Source: Aequorivita echinoideorum
GTDB lineage: Bacteria; Bacteroidota; Bacteroidia; Flavobacteriales; Flavobacteriaceae
Direction: 5' to 3'
Assembly: GCF_018476645.1 (NCBI RefSeq)
Contig: NZ_JAHCTB010000002.1
Span: 372,001-436,000, forward strand
DNA: 64,000 nucleotides
Shown: positions 7,025 to 14,970 of the stretch, piece by piece
Layout: each line of letters begins with the position of its first letter
Numbering within the stretch: position 1 is the stretch's first letter
The notes under the pieces: generated by a model
Told to the model about the DNA's origin: nothing
The model's database searches: none
What the model saw: the letters and a program-made list of their open reading frames with translations, nothing else
Program-made: the position numbers and the translations under genes

Positions 7025-7966
7025 ATGTCCACATTATTAAACGATTTAGCCACCTTCAAAAAGCACGTAACAATCAACTTCGATTTTGATTTTGATCTCG
7101 TATTACCATACATCAAAAAAGCCGAGCGCAAGCACATCAAGCCCGTAACCGGCCGAGGAATGTATGAAGATTACACCGAAACCCCACCCGATGCGGGCAA
7201 GCCTTTGGAGGTATTGGAGTTGCTGCAGGAAGCATCTAGCAACCTCGCAATGCTCGCCTACACCTTTGTGGGCATCATTCAAGTATCAGATAATGGCTTT
7301 CACATCAGCCAAAACCAAAACAGCACCCCTGCAGATTGGTGGCAAATTAAGGATTTGCGCCGTTCATTGTTAAATACCGGCAATGAAGCAATTGATGAAG
7401 CTTTGGCAATAATGGAAGCCAACCCAAATGATTTCGCAGATTGGGTAGAAGAAGACGGCTACACCGTTTTCCGTGAATTTTATGTGCGCAAAACGCAAGA
7501 TTTCCAAAAATATTTCAATATTGAAAACAGTCGCCAAACCTTCTTAAAGTTAAAACCACACCTGCGCAAGGTAGAACAGCAATTCTTTAATGAAGTATTG
7601 GGCGAGGCTACTACAATACAAATAAAAGCCGAAGCAAACGAAGAAGCCAAAAAGGCATTGTATTTGGCACAAGCCGCACAGGTGGCGCTTACCATTGCCA
7701 GCATTACCAATGAAGGCATTTTTGAATTTACACCACAAGGGCTATTTGTGGCCACATCAGAAGTTCCGGGCGAAAAAAAGAACAGCCTTCCAGATGCGGC
7801 AATCGATCATTTAAGCCGGGTAAAGAATGAAGAAGGCAATGCCTATTTACGCAAACTGATCGCGCACCTTACCGCATTCCCGCAAACATTCATTGCCTAC
7901 CATTTACGCGAGGCCAAACCCACCCCAAGCCCAGCCTACAACACAAAAAGTACATTAAGCCTTTAA
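7025..7966 (+). CDS. Phage head-tail connector-like protein (DUF6712-like)
   Basis: 313 residues from ATG 7025; an in-frame TTG at 6977 would add 16 residues encoded by low-complexity repeats and is not preferred. The protein is soluble, helical in the middle (TIQIKAEANEEAKKALYLAQ near 200) and starts MSTLLNDLATFKKHV. The length, the N-terminal pattern and the place after the portal resemble DUF6712 proteins in Bacteroidota prophages, thought to be head-tail connectors. That name is from memory and should be checked by profile search. Confidence 0.5.
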   Translation: MSTLLNDLATFKKHVTINFDFDFDLVLPYIKKAERKHIKPVTGRGMYEDYTETPPDAGKPLEVLELLQEASSNLAMLAYTFVGIIQVSDNGFHISQNQNSTPADWWQIKDLRRSLLNTGNEAIDEALAIMEANPNDFADWVEEDGYTVFREFYVRKTQDFQKYFNIENSRQTFLKLKPHLRKVEQQFFNEVLGEATTIQIKAEANEEAKKALYLAQAAQVALTIASITNEGIFEFTPQGLFVATSEVPGEKKNSLPDAAIDHLSRVKNEEGNAYLRKLIAHLTAFPQTFIAYHLREAKPTPSPAYNTKSTLSL

Positions 7967-7972
7967 AACCAA

Positions 7973-8012
7973 CAACCATCAACTATCAACCATCAACCAT
8001 CAACCATCAACC
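7973..8012 (+). repeat. Heptanucleotide array CAAC(C/T)AT, 5.7 copies
   Basis: Five full units (CAACCAT, CAACTAT, then three CAACCAT) plus CAACC. The array starts 6 bases after the stop of the 7025 gene and ends 8 bases before the TGTCC box at 8020. Confidence 0.85.
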
Positions 8013-8019
8013 AAAAGAA

Positions 8020-8057
8020 TGTCCTTTTTTAAAAACCACAACTAACGGAAATTGCCA
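8020..8057 (+). promoter_or_regulatory. TGTCC + T-run promoter candidate upstream of the tail fibre
   Basis: TGTCC at 8020-8024, T to 8030, and TTGCCA at 8052-8057, exactly 32 bases from the first T. The tail-fibre ATG is 45 bases beyond TTGCCA. Confidence 0.5.
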
Positions 8058-8062
8058 ACAAG

Positions 8063-8097
8063 TATTCATTATTCATTAATAATTATTCATTAAAGAA
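8063..8097 (+). repeat. Second heptanucleotide array, TATTCAT units
   Basis: TATTCAT, TATTCAT, TAATAAT, TATTCAT and TAAAGAA: five seven-base units, three of them identical, filling the leader between the promoter candidate and the tail-fibre ATG. Its last base is the A of the start codon. Confidence 0.7.
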
Positions 8098-10712
8098 TGT
8101 CCGCACAACGCCCAAGCGATCTTTTTAAGAACAAAACAAACGTGAATCCGGTTATCAACCGTGCCACGCAAGCCACTGCGGAAGATTTCCAGGAGGCGGG
8201 CGTCATTTTGGAAGACCACGCCACAATATTGGATAATCTGGCAAGGCTCGACCACGCCGACTTTGAGGGCGTTTTTGCATCGCTGGGCGCAGTTACGGCC
8301 GCAGTGCCACAGCCTACGGCAGATAATGCCTTTGCCATCATCACAACGGGAAGCGGAAACGCTATTGAAATTGCACGGTTTATTGATGAACAATGGCAGA
8401 TACAGAACCCAACGGACCAAATACTATTGTACGCCAACCGCCTTGCATTTCCAGCCACGGGAGTGGACAAAGTATGGTATATAGATATTTCCGCAATGCG
8501 GCCGTATTTGTGGTTTAACAATGCCTACAATGGCTTTGGCTCAAAACCCGCGCCTGCGCCAGATATTCATTTTAAAAATTATTTTTTGCCGCTTACAGAT
8601 GTGCAGCTGGCACAACAGCCTTTGGGCGTAATAGCAGATGCTATTCTGGCGCACGCTCCCTGGTCCTGCGATGCGGGCCAGAAAATGCAGTTTTATACCA
8701 TAAAGCTAATTGGTGACGAAGAAAACTACACGCTGGAGCAACGGTTTTATTTATTGAACAGAAACGTTACCGAAATCCCCGAAGCCTCAAATCTGGAAAT
8801 TGGTGCGGGCGATATTATTCCCTTGGGCAAGGTTGAAATCTTTCTTGAAAATGAATTGAACCAACTGGTAGTACCATTGGGAAATATTGGCACAGAAGCT
8901 ATTGAAGATGTGTTTAACCAAGGCGATGGCGATGGCTTTCCTTGGATGCAAAAAACATTTTTATACGTTACCGCCACCCAGACCATTGAGGGCGAAAGCG
9001 TGAGCAAACGCTATATTTTTGATGCGCCCGCGGGCAACTACGGCGGCGATGATCTGGGCGAAGATCCAGAAGTGCTGGAAGCTTTTGATTATATGTTTAA
9101 GGATATTACCGACCAGCCAACCGCCGCCGCTTCAAGTCTCACCAATATATCTCTAGTAGCAGACCAAGCAAACGCGACGATTTCTGTACTGGACCAAAAC
9201 GGCAATGTACTGTCAGTTTTACCTGTTGGCTTCTTAAACAACGAGGGCACAACTTTTTTCTATAATGAAGCTACCGAAAAACTGGAGCTTCAGAATGATG
9301 CGGGCGAGGTGCTTTCTGAAATTCCAGTAAGTGCCTTTGTAAGCAATCTGGCGGCGAGTATTGCGCTTGTTGGGCAAGAAATACAACTAAAAGATACGGC
9401 AGGCAATGTACTAAGCAGTTTTACGCTTACAAAAGCCGCCGTGGGACTGGATAAAGTAGCCAACAAAACCGAAGCTGAAATGGTGGAAAGTGGAGATATT
9501 GCGGATGCTTTGGCGAATAGGTTGAAAAAAACTGGGGAAACTTCACAGGTGGTTAAAGGAAAAGTAATTGTAAGAGGAAATGCTGTTGGCGCTGATTCTG
9601 TTTTTGATACGTATAATGAAGCGGTGAGCTCCTATTTAGGTATGTCCAATTTCATTGCCCCTAACGCTCCAAATAACAGTCGTATATTTCAAAGTATCGG
9701 CAAATCAGCTTCTTTAAATAACCGTGCGGTTATGCAATTTGCATTTTTTTCATCTGGAAACGATCAAAATTATTACGGAATAGGTTTTTTTGGAAATGAC
9801 GATGTTTTAAAAATATTGGCTAATAACAATGCTATTCTAAAAGGAAAATACTTTTCGGGCGCAGGCAACTCCGACCAATGGCAGGAAGCGTTTGCTAAAA
9901 AAATAAATGCGATAAGTATTACCGGCGATACTAATAAAACCATTACCATCACGCGTGAGGATGGCACCACGCTCACCGCTTCTTTTTTAGATAATGGCGG
10001 CGAGGAATTCCCCGATGATGTTTTAAACACGTTATCCTTTAATTTAGGAAATGATGGCGTTCTTCGTGCGGTTACTTCGGAGGGTGCAATCATTACCGTT
10101 TCATTGGATGGGCGATATTCGTTGCTTGGGCATTTACATACTATTGCGCAAATCGCGGGACTGGAAGATGCTTTGGCGGAAAAAATTTCAGCTACCAATT
10201 TAACCGAAAGAATTATTTTCCAAAAAATAGTAACGGATGGTTCTACTGGACTTATAAATGCAACGGGAACATCGTACCAAGATATTTCCGAGGTGTTTTC
10301 TATTCAACCAGAAGATATGGTAGTAGGAAGTTCCTTAAAGTTTTTTGTCTATGGAAATTATACGAAGAATGGAAGTCCAATAGGAAATGTGGCACTTTTT
10401 GCAGATGGAGTAATGGTGTGCGAACTGCCATTGACTGGAATAGCTACAACGCAACAAGCCTTTGCGAGATTTGAATTTGACGTTGATTTTACCGAAAGTG
10501 ACGACGAGACGCGCACCTTTGCCGCCCACGGCTACGGAACATCAAAAAGCGGTCAGAACGCTCGTGTTTGGGACTTAATAGGCGGTGGTACGGTAGATGC
10601 TTCCACGCCAAAGGATTTCGTAATAAAATTTCAGTGCGGAAGCGCAACCAGCGAGAGTTTCAACTCAATCAAAAGAAAAGTAACCCGCGAAAATTTAAAG
10701 GGAATAATTTAA
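8097..10712 (+). CDS. Tail fibre / receptor-binding protein
   Basis: 871 residues and one of the largest prophage genes. The N-terminal third is mixed; from about residue 340 there are repeated beta-rich segments with Asp/Gly/Asn turns (for example LVGQEIQLKDTAGNVLSSF). Near residue 676 is GHLHTIAQIAGLEDALAEK, a His-x-His type motif common in phage fibres and other trimeric beta-structured adhesins. No signal peptide. It probably contacts the host surface. The internal beta repeats and the isolated transcription unit, with its own box and leader, suit a gene that varies between related phages. No enzymatic domain was noticed. Confidence 0.75.
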   Translation: MSAQRPSDLFKNKTNVNPVINRATQATAEDFQEAGVILEDHATILDNLARLDHADFEGVFASLGAVTAAVPQPTADNAFAIITTGSGNAIEIARFIDEQWQIQNPTDQILLYANRLAFPATGVDKVWYIDISAMRPYLWFNNAYNGFGSKPAPAPDIHFKNYFLPLTDVQLAQQPLGVIADAILAHAPWSCDAGQKMQFYTIKLIGDEENYTLEQRFYLLNRNVTEIPEASNLEIGAGDIIPLGKVEIFLENELNQLVVPLGNIGTEAIEDVFNQGDGDGFPWMQKTFLYVTATQTIEGESVSKRYIFDAPAGNYGGDDLGEDPEVLEAFDYMFKDITDQPTAAASSLTNISLVADQANATISVLDQNGNVLSVLPVGFLNNEGTTFFYNEATEKLELQNDAGEVLSEIPVSAFVSNLAASIALVGQEIQLKDTAGNVLSSFTLTKAAVGLDKVANKTEAEMVESGDIADALANRLKKTGETSQVVKGKVIVRGNAVGADSVFDTYNEAVSSYLGMSNFIAPNAPNNSRIFQSIGKSASLNNRAVMQFAFFSSGNDQNYYGIGFFGNDDVLKILANNNAILKGKYFSGAGNSDQWQEAFAKKINAISITGDTNKTITITREDGTTLTASFLDNGGEEFPDDVLNTLSFNLGNDGVLRAVTSEGAIITVSLDGRYSLLGHLHTIAQIAGLEDALAEKISATNLTERIIFQKIVTDGSTGLINATGTSYQDISEVFSIQPEDMVVGSSLKFFVYGNYTKNGSPIGNVALFADGVMVCELPLTGIATTQQAFARFEFDVDFTESDDETRTFAAHGYGTSKSGQNARVWDLIGGGTVDASTPKDFVIKFQCGSATSESFNSIKRKVTRENLKGII

Positions 10713-10737
10713 ATAAAAAAAAAGACCCCTCACGAGA

Positions 10738-11169
10738 ATGAGTTTTAAGATAGCTATATATATTTCAGCTTTTTGCTGGGGAACGCTGTACGCCAACCCG
10801 AGCGTGAGCGGTTTCGGTAGTTTTGAGCCTATTGCCGTCAAGTTCCTTATAATAGGCGCGGTGGCTCCGTTTATAGCTATATATATGCTTTACAGGGACG
10901 AGAATGCGCGGAATCCGAAGAAGTCTGATATTGTTGCCACCGTGCTGATCTCTATGTTCCTTGTCTGGTTTGGCTACGAGGTAAGCGCGGCGAACGTTGT
11001 GCCTGTTTATCTGGGATTGATAATCAGTTTTTTTTTGGGTCTTTTCAGCCTGAATCTGATTATGACGGTCAAAAAAAAACTTTTTGAGGAAAAAGGTCTG
11101 TTTGAACGAATTTTTAAGGAATTGGGCAACTGGATAGCCCGAAGTTTAGGAAGCGATGGAAAAGAGTGA
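10738..11169 (+). CDS. Small multi-pass membrane protein, holin candidate
   Basis: 143 residues with about three or four hydrophobic segments (near 3-19, 30-51, 64-81 and 86-110) and a basic, amphipathic C-terminal tail. It lies 25 bases after the tail fibre and overlaps the next membrane protein by 14 bases. With the amidase and spanin-like genes close behind, it is a plausible holin, the protein that opens the inner membrane to release endolysin. Holins have no common sequence signature, so this rests on topology and position. Confidence 0.55.
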   Translation: MSFKIAIYISAFCWGTLYANPSVSGFGSFEPIAVKFLIIGAVAPFIAIYMLYRDENARNPKKSDIVATVLISMFLVWFGYEVSAANVVPVYLGLIISFFLGLFSLNLIMTVKKKLFEEKGLFERIFKELGNWIARSLGSDGKE

Positions 11170-11560
11170 TTTTTTTTCAGAAATGAACGCCGCGCTAAGG
11201 GCGTTGCCGCCAGAGGTTCACGAGCTGACTTGGCTGGTAATGATCGTGCTGTACGGGCATTTGATATATGGGGCATTTCTTGAGCGCAAAAAACTGAAAC
11301 CGCACGTGCGCTGGTACTTGAAGATAAGAGCCTTTATAATGATGTTCTATTTGTGCGTAAAGGCGGTGGATGTGAAATATGGAATGTTTGACCTTTTTCT
11401 GCCAATATACATACTATTCTACGTTGACGGCCTTATAATAGTAAAAGGATATATGTTCCACCGTTGTGAGAATTTCTTTTTGGCTATGAAACGGTTGACG
11501 AGCTTCAACTCAAAAAAAATAAACGTAACGCCAGCACCGAATAATAACGAAAAAGAATAA
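11156..11560 (+). CDS. Second small membrane protein, holin/antiholin candidate
   Basis: 134 residues with hydrophobic segments at about 24-42, 56-70 and 79-97, an N-terminal acidic helix and a polar, Asn-rich C-terminus. It overlaps the previous gene by 14 bases and shares one base with the next (TAATG), so all three are tightly coupled. Two adjacent membrane proteins of unlike sequence before an endolysin are typical of holin plus antiholin, or of a holin and an accessory factor. The function is inferred from context. Confidence 0.5.
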   Translation: MEKSDFFSEMNAALRALPPEVHELTWLVMIVLYGHLIYGAFLERKKLKPHVRWYLKIRAFIMMFYLCVKAVDVKYGMFDLFLPIYILFYVDGLIIVKGYMFHRCENFFLAMKRLTSFNSKKINVTPAPNNNEKE

Positions 11561-12306
11561 TGGACATCCTCTACATACTCGGTGCCGGAAGCCTTCATAA
11601 CAATGAAGAACTTCGTTATTCCTTGCGCGCACTGGAAAAAAACGTATGTCATGCTAAGCTTGTCGAAGCAACACGGTCCCTGAGCGGAGCCGAAGGGAGA
11701 GTAGTGGTCGTGGGGGAAAACCCCGGTTTCCTTTCAGAAAAAGTAGAATTCCATTACCTGCCCGAAGCCAAAGGCAACAAGGAATACTGCATCGCCAAAA
11801 AAGTGGAGTGGGCGTGCCAAAATGTAATGCAAGGCGATTTCCTTTTTATGAACGATGATTTCTTTCTGCATAAAAAAATAGTGCCGCAGCATTACCCAAA
11901 CTATCAAAAAGGCTGCCTATCGCATACCGCACCAGATAGCAATTACAACAAATCCCTGCAGCACACCTTCCAATATTTAAAAAGATTGGGCCACACCACC
12001 TTTCATTTTGATGTGCACACGCCCATCATTTACAATTCAGATAAATTTCTGGCACTGTCCCAGCATTGGAAACACAGCAAGACACTGGATTTTGGTATGG
12101 TGGTAAAGTCCGTGTACGGCAATATATACCAAATTCCCCATTTGCCGTACAAAGATGTAAAATTGAGCCGCTTAAAAACGCTGGAAGATTACCAGCGCAT
12201 TGATGCCACCAGTTGCATTTCCTGTTCAGATGCCGGGTGGCGCAACGGCGTGGCAGATTACCTAAAACATAAATTCCCAAACCCTTCAATATATGAGAAA
12301 AGTTAG
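11560..12306 (+). CDS. Stealth-type sugar-phosphate transferase-like protein
   Basis: 248 residues. The N-terminal NEELRYSLRALEKN and the later FLFMNDDFFLHKK resemble conserved region 2 of Stealth proteins, which transfer hexose-1-phosphate units in capsule synthesis (ELRYSLRS... and fNDDmFl in the family). The product is therefore probably a nucleotide-sugar or sugar-phosphate transferase acting on surface glycans. It is much shorter than full Stealth proteins and lacks the other conserved regions. Residues about 30-47 are encoded by a dispersed repeat inserted in frame. It lies inside the lysis module, which is odd for a lysogenic conversion enzyme. Related phage genes are often just called glycosyltransferase. 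Confidence 0.55.
   Translation: MDILYILGAGSLHNNEELRYSLRALEKNVCHAKLVEATRSLSGAEGRVVVVGENPGFLSEKVEFHYLPEAKGNKEYCIAKKVEWACQNVMQGDFLFMNDDFFLHKKIVPQHYPNYQKGCLSHTAPDSNYNKSLQHTFQYLKRLGHTTFHFDVHTPIIYNSDKFLALSQHWKHSKTLDFGMVVKSVYGNIYQIPHLPYKDVKLSRLKTLEDYQRIDATSCISCSDAGWRNGVADYLKHKFPNPSIYEKS
11647..11699. repeat. Dispersed REP-like repeat inside a coding region
   Basis: Contains TGTCATGCTAAGCTTGTCG and, after AAGCAACACGG, a second arm TCCCTGAGCGGAGCCGAAGG. Both arms match the repeat family seen between genes at 6693 and 14224, but here the element is within the Stealth-like gene, in frame and without a stop, adding about 18 residues (KLVEATRSLSGAEGR). Confidence 0.8.
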
Positions 12307-12820
12307 AAACATCGTAATCCACTGCACGGCCGGACACAGCAACGCAGAGGCTGTACAGAGTTATTTCACGCGCCCCAAAAGCAAGGGTGGCCGTGGCTGG
12401 AAAAAAGGAGGCTACCACCGTATCATTGAAAAAGATGGGACCATTAAAAAAATGTACGATTTTTCAGAAATAACCAATGGCGTAGCCGGGCATAATTCAG
12501 ACACTATCCACATCAGCTATGTAGGCGGTGTTGAAATTTTGGACGTAAACACGGCAAAAGATACGCGCACGCCTTATCAAAAAAACGCCTTGCACACCTG
12601 CATTCACGAGGCCATTAAATGGTGCAAGGAAAACGGGCAAGACATCACCAAGGATTTGGGCGTTGTGGGCCACCGTGATTTTTCAAAAGACGGCAACGCC
12701 AATGGTGTGATTGAAAGCTGGGAAAGGATTAAATCCTGCCCAAGTTTTGACGTCCTTCCGGAATATTCAATGCTGTATGCCAGCCCAGACAGATACAACA
12801 AACTTCCATACAATAAATAA
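12293..12820 (+). CDS. N-acetylmuramoyl-L-alanine amidase, phage endolysin
   Basis: 175 residues, an Amidase_2 (peptidoglycan-recognition-like) domain over nearly the whole length. The zinc-binding His of NIVIHCTAG lies near residue 10, further family residues at HISYVGG, and the second zinc site in GVVGHRDF near 123, followed by CPSFDV. It cleaves the bond between MurNAc and the stem peptide at the end of the lytic cycle. There is no signal peptide, so release depends on a holin, consistent with the two membrane proteins upstream. It overlaps the previous gene by 14 bases. Confidence 0.88.
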   Translation: MRKVRNIVIHCTAGHSNAEAVQSYFTRPKSKGGRGWKKGGYHRIIEKDGTIKKMYDFSEITNGVAGHNSDTIHISYVGGVEILDVNTAKDTRTPYQKNALHTCIHEAIKWCKENGQDITKDLGVVGHRDFSKDGNANGVIESWERIKSCPSFDVLPEYSMLYASPDRYNKLPYNK

Positions 12821-12822
12821 TT

Positions 12823-13416
12823 ATGAAAGAACGCACCCACACAGATAATGTCCGCATCATTTTAATAATGCTGGCCTGCGCATTGCTTGGTTTTTCCATT
12901 TTCTTTTTCGGCGGTTGCGCCAGTAAGAAGAAAAATAAGCGAAGTGATGTCTATATTGAGCAGGTTGCGCGCAAGGAAATGAGCAATCTCATTCTGAAAA
13001 ACCAGACCGAAAGCGTTGAGACGGTGAACGCCATTACGGACACACACCGCCAGAACGTTCTGCAAAATTTCACCGGGAAAGTGGCAAACTACAACGTTCC
13101 CGCACAACGTACTATTGAAGAAAAAAACGGAATGATAACCGAAACCTTTTATGGCTTTTCGGAAGTAAAATCTTCTTCAGAAAAAAAAATAGAGACGGTC
13201 CGCGATTCCTTTAACAATGTTCTTTCAAAAAAGGATTCCATTATTTTGGAACAACAACGCCTGCTTGACGAAGACAAAAACCTGCAATTAAAATCGAAGG
13301 AAACCGATATTGATATCAAAAGAATGAGTACTTGGATTGCCCTTGGAATTGGCTTAGGTATAATAGCATTGCTAATCTTCCTGTACATCCGCAGAAAAAA
13401 ACGCCAAGTTTTATGA
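12823..13416 (+). CDS. Unimolecular spanin candidate
   Basis: 197 residues with the layout of a u-spanin, the protein that fuses inner and outer membranes in the last step of lysis. It has an N-terminal hydrophobic segment at about 10-31 ending in a lipobox-like FFGGC (Cys32), about 135 polar residues with coiled-coil character, and a C-terminal membrane segment at about 170-189 followed by RRKKRQVL. It starts 2 bases after the endolysin stop. A protein anchored at both ends beside an endolysin is the pattern seen in phage T1 gp11. If the lipobox is not used it would instead be a two-anchor inner-membrane protein. Confidence 0.6.
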   Translation: MKERTHTDNVRIILIMLACALLGFSIFFFGGCASKKKNKRSDVYIEQVARKEMSNLILKNQTESVETVNAITDTHRQNVLQNFTGKVANYNVPAQRTIEEKNGMITETFYGFSEVKSSSEKKIETVRDSFNNVLSKKDSIILEQQRLLDEDKNLQLKSKETDIDIKRMSTWIALGIGLGIIALLIFLYIRRKKRQVL

Positions 13417-14222
13417 GAGTGAACATTAAAATACCAACATCATGGAACCAACTTTCACCGCGCCAGTTAATGGAATCAGCGCACAACCTAGAGTATTTCC
13501 ACAACAAACCGGAAATAGTAAAAGAATTGCCTGGATTCCGGCAGAAGCTGTATTTTCAGCTGGTTAAAGTATTGCTAAAAAGCAATAATTTCATAAAAAC
13601 GTGGATTGCCATAAAACAGATACCGCCACAGGCGTACCAGGCGCACGCCAAGTTTTTATTCTCAGACGTTACCCGTACCCTTTTTTTGCCCCCAATAAAA
13701 AGAAATCGCATCACTTTTTATCCGCCTGCCGATAGGCTGAAGAATATTTCAATAGAGGAATTTTCACTGGCAGATTCGCTGTATGTAAATTATAGAAAAA
13801 CTACAGATGTGCGTTATCTTGATAATCTGTGCGCCACGCTCTACCGCAGAAAATCAAAAAGTGATAATGACACTACCGACACAAGACAGCCTTTCAGCAA
13901 AATATTGATTGAGCGTGACGTGAAATTTTTCCAAAAGCTGAACCACAAAAAAAAGCTGGCAATACTATATGCCTACGCCGGTTGCCGTAACGCCATAGCG
14001 GCCGCGCATCCGCATGTATTTCCTGCGCCCCAAACGTTGGTGGATCCAGACGGCAACCCTATAAAACAGCAATCCGGGGAATATGTACCCTTTGGCAAGT
14101 TGATACAGCATAAAATAAATTACGATCCCAGCAAGCTGGAACCCACGCTGAAATTGAATGCCTGGGCATTTCTGGGAAATTATGAAAATGAACTCGTTGA
14201 AATTAAAAACCTAAAGAAATAA
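13413..14222 (+). CDS. Phage protein of unknown function
   Basis: 269 residues from the ATG at 13413, which overlaps the previous stop (ATGA). The frame is open further upstream, but that part lies in the spanin gene and has no good start. The sequence is soluble and mainly helical, with a conserved-looking core SLADSLYVNYRKTTDVRYLD near 123-142. I have a faint impression of similar uncharacterised proteins in Bacteroidota prophages. It lies between lysis genes and a tail-completion-like gene, so a minor virion or assembly role is possible. Confidence 0.5.
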   Translation: MRVNIKIPTSWNQLSPRQLMESAHNLEYFHNKPEIVKELPGFRQKLYFQLVKVLLKSNNFIKTWIAIKQIPPQAYQAHAKFLFSDVTRTLFLPPIKRNRITFYPPADRLKNISIEEFSLADSLYVNYRKTTDVRYLDNLCATLYRRKSKSDNDTTDTRQPFSKILIERDVKFFQKLNHKKKLAILYAYAGCRNAIAAAHPHVFPAPQTLVDPDGNPIKQQSGEYVPFGKLIQHKINYDPSKLEPTLKLNAWAFLGNYENELVEIKNLKK

Positions 14223-14223
14223 A

Positions 14224-14247
14224 TGTCAGGCTGAGCTTGTCGAAGCC
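14224..14247. repeat. Dispersed REP-like repeat after the 13413 gene
   Basis: TGTCAGGCTGAGCTTGTCG followed by AAGCC, 2 bases after a stop codon. It is the same family as the copies at 6693 and 11647 and as host dispersed repeats. Confidence 0.8.
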
Positions 14248-14264
14248 CTAAATAACACGCTATT

Positions 14265-14765
14265 ATGACGCACGCACCCATCATTGCCTATTTAGAAAAC
14301 TTGAATGCAAAACTGGTAGATTTTGCCGAAAATTCCTTTTTCCGGATGGACCTTGCCGAAATTACGGGCGCATTCCGCAAAGGCATTACCTTCCCGGCCA
14401 TGTGCGTGGAAAGTCCGGAGGGCGATGCCGAAAACAGCACAAAGAACAACAGCGTGCTAAACCGCACCTGCGCCTTCACCATTTACAAAAAACCGCAGCA
14501 AGGCAATTTTATAGATCAGGATGAAAAAATAGACGACTGCGAAAAAATAGGCTTAAAGATCATTGCCCGTATGCGGTTGGACAATGCCGCCCCCGACAGC
14601 CCATTGTACAATAAATTTGAGGTTGCCAGCGTGCGCTGGGTAAAGGTAGGCCCTATTTTTAACGAAGGCCTGTACGGTTATCGCTTCATTTTCACCATTG
14701 CCGGTGATGAAAAGTTGATTGTTAATCCGGATGATTGGAGTGATATTGAAAATGTCTGTAGTTAG
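14265..14765 (+). CDS. Phage protein, possible tail terminator
   Basis: 166 residues, soluble, mixed alpha/beta, beginning MTHAPIIAYLENLNAKLVDF. The size, the initial helix and the later RWVKVGPIFNEGLYGYRF strand pattern resemble tail-terminator or neck proteins of siphophages, but no diagnostic motif is visible. It is the last gene before the accessory cassette; the next structural gene in the same direction is at 17725. Confidence 0.4.
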   Translation: MTHAPIIAYLENLNAKLVDFAENSFFRMDLAEITGAFRKGITFPAMCVESPEGDAENSTKNNSVLNRTCAFTIYKKPQQGNFIDQDEKIDDCEKIGLKIIARMRLDNAAPDSPLYNKFEVASVRWVKVGPIFNEGLYGYRFIFTIAGDEKLIVNPDDWSDIENVCS

Positions 14766-14857
14766 GGTTCTATAAATTTTCCAAAAAATTTCCATCGATT
14801 TTCCACGTTTTCCAAAAAAAACACGAAAACAAGAAATTTAAGAAGTAAAGTTTAATT

Positions 14858-14880
14858 CCCTCGAATTCGAGGGATTTTTT
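14858..14880 (+). terminator. Intrinsic terminator, perfect palindrome
   Basis: CCCTCGAATTCGAGGG (14858-14873) is a perfect 16-base palindrome followed by six T at 14875-14880. It closes the structural operon and opens directly into the TGTCC box at 14882. Confidence 0.85.
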
Positions 14881-14881
14881 A

Positions 14882-14938
14882 TGTCCTGCCCCCACACAAA
14901 CCTATGCCCCCACCATTGCCATAAATTTGCTACCTTAG
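14882..14938 (+). promoter_or_regulatory. TGTCC box plus TAnnTTTG-type elements before the secreted protein
   Basis: TGTCC at 14882 lacks the usual T-run. TTGCCA follows at 14916, 34 bases later. Two standard Bacteroidota -7 elements are also present: TAAATTTG at 14922-14929 and TACCTTAG at 14931-14938, 33 bases before the ATG at 14971. The gene may therefore respond to both host and phage transcription. Confidence 0.45.
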
Positions 14939-14970
14939 CAAAATTCCTCGGTAACTTAAAATTTTATGGT

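Noticed and set aside
7973-8012. CAACCAT array considered as a CRISPR-like array
   Set aside because: The units are only seven bases, with no spacers and no cas genes nearby; it is a simple tandem repeat.
8097-10712. Fibre gene considered as target of a diversity-generating retroelement
   Set aside because: No reverse transcriptase gene and no template repeat copy of the fibre 3' end were found in the window.
14881-14970. In-frame ATG at 14881 as start of the secreted protein
   Set aside because: It overlaps the terminator and promoter candidate and would put 30 residues before a clear signal peptide.
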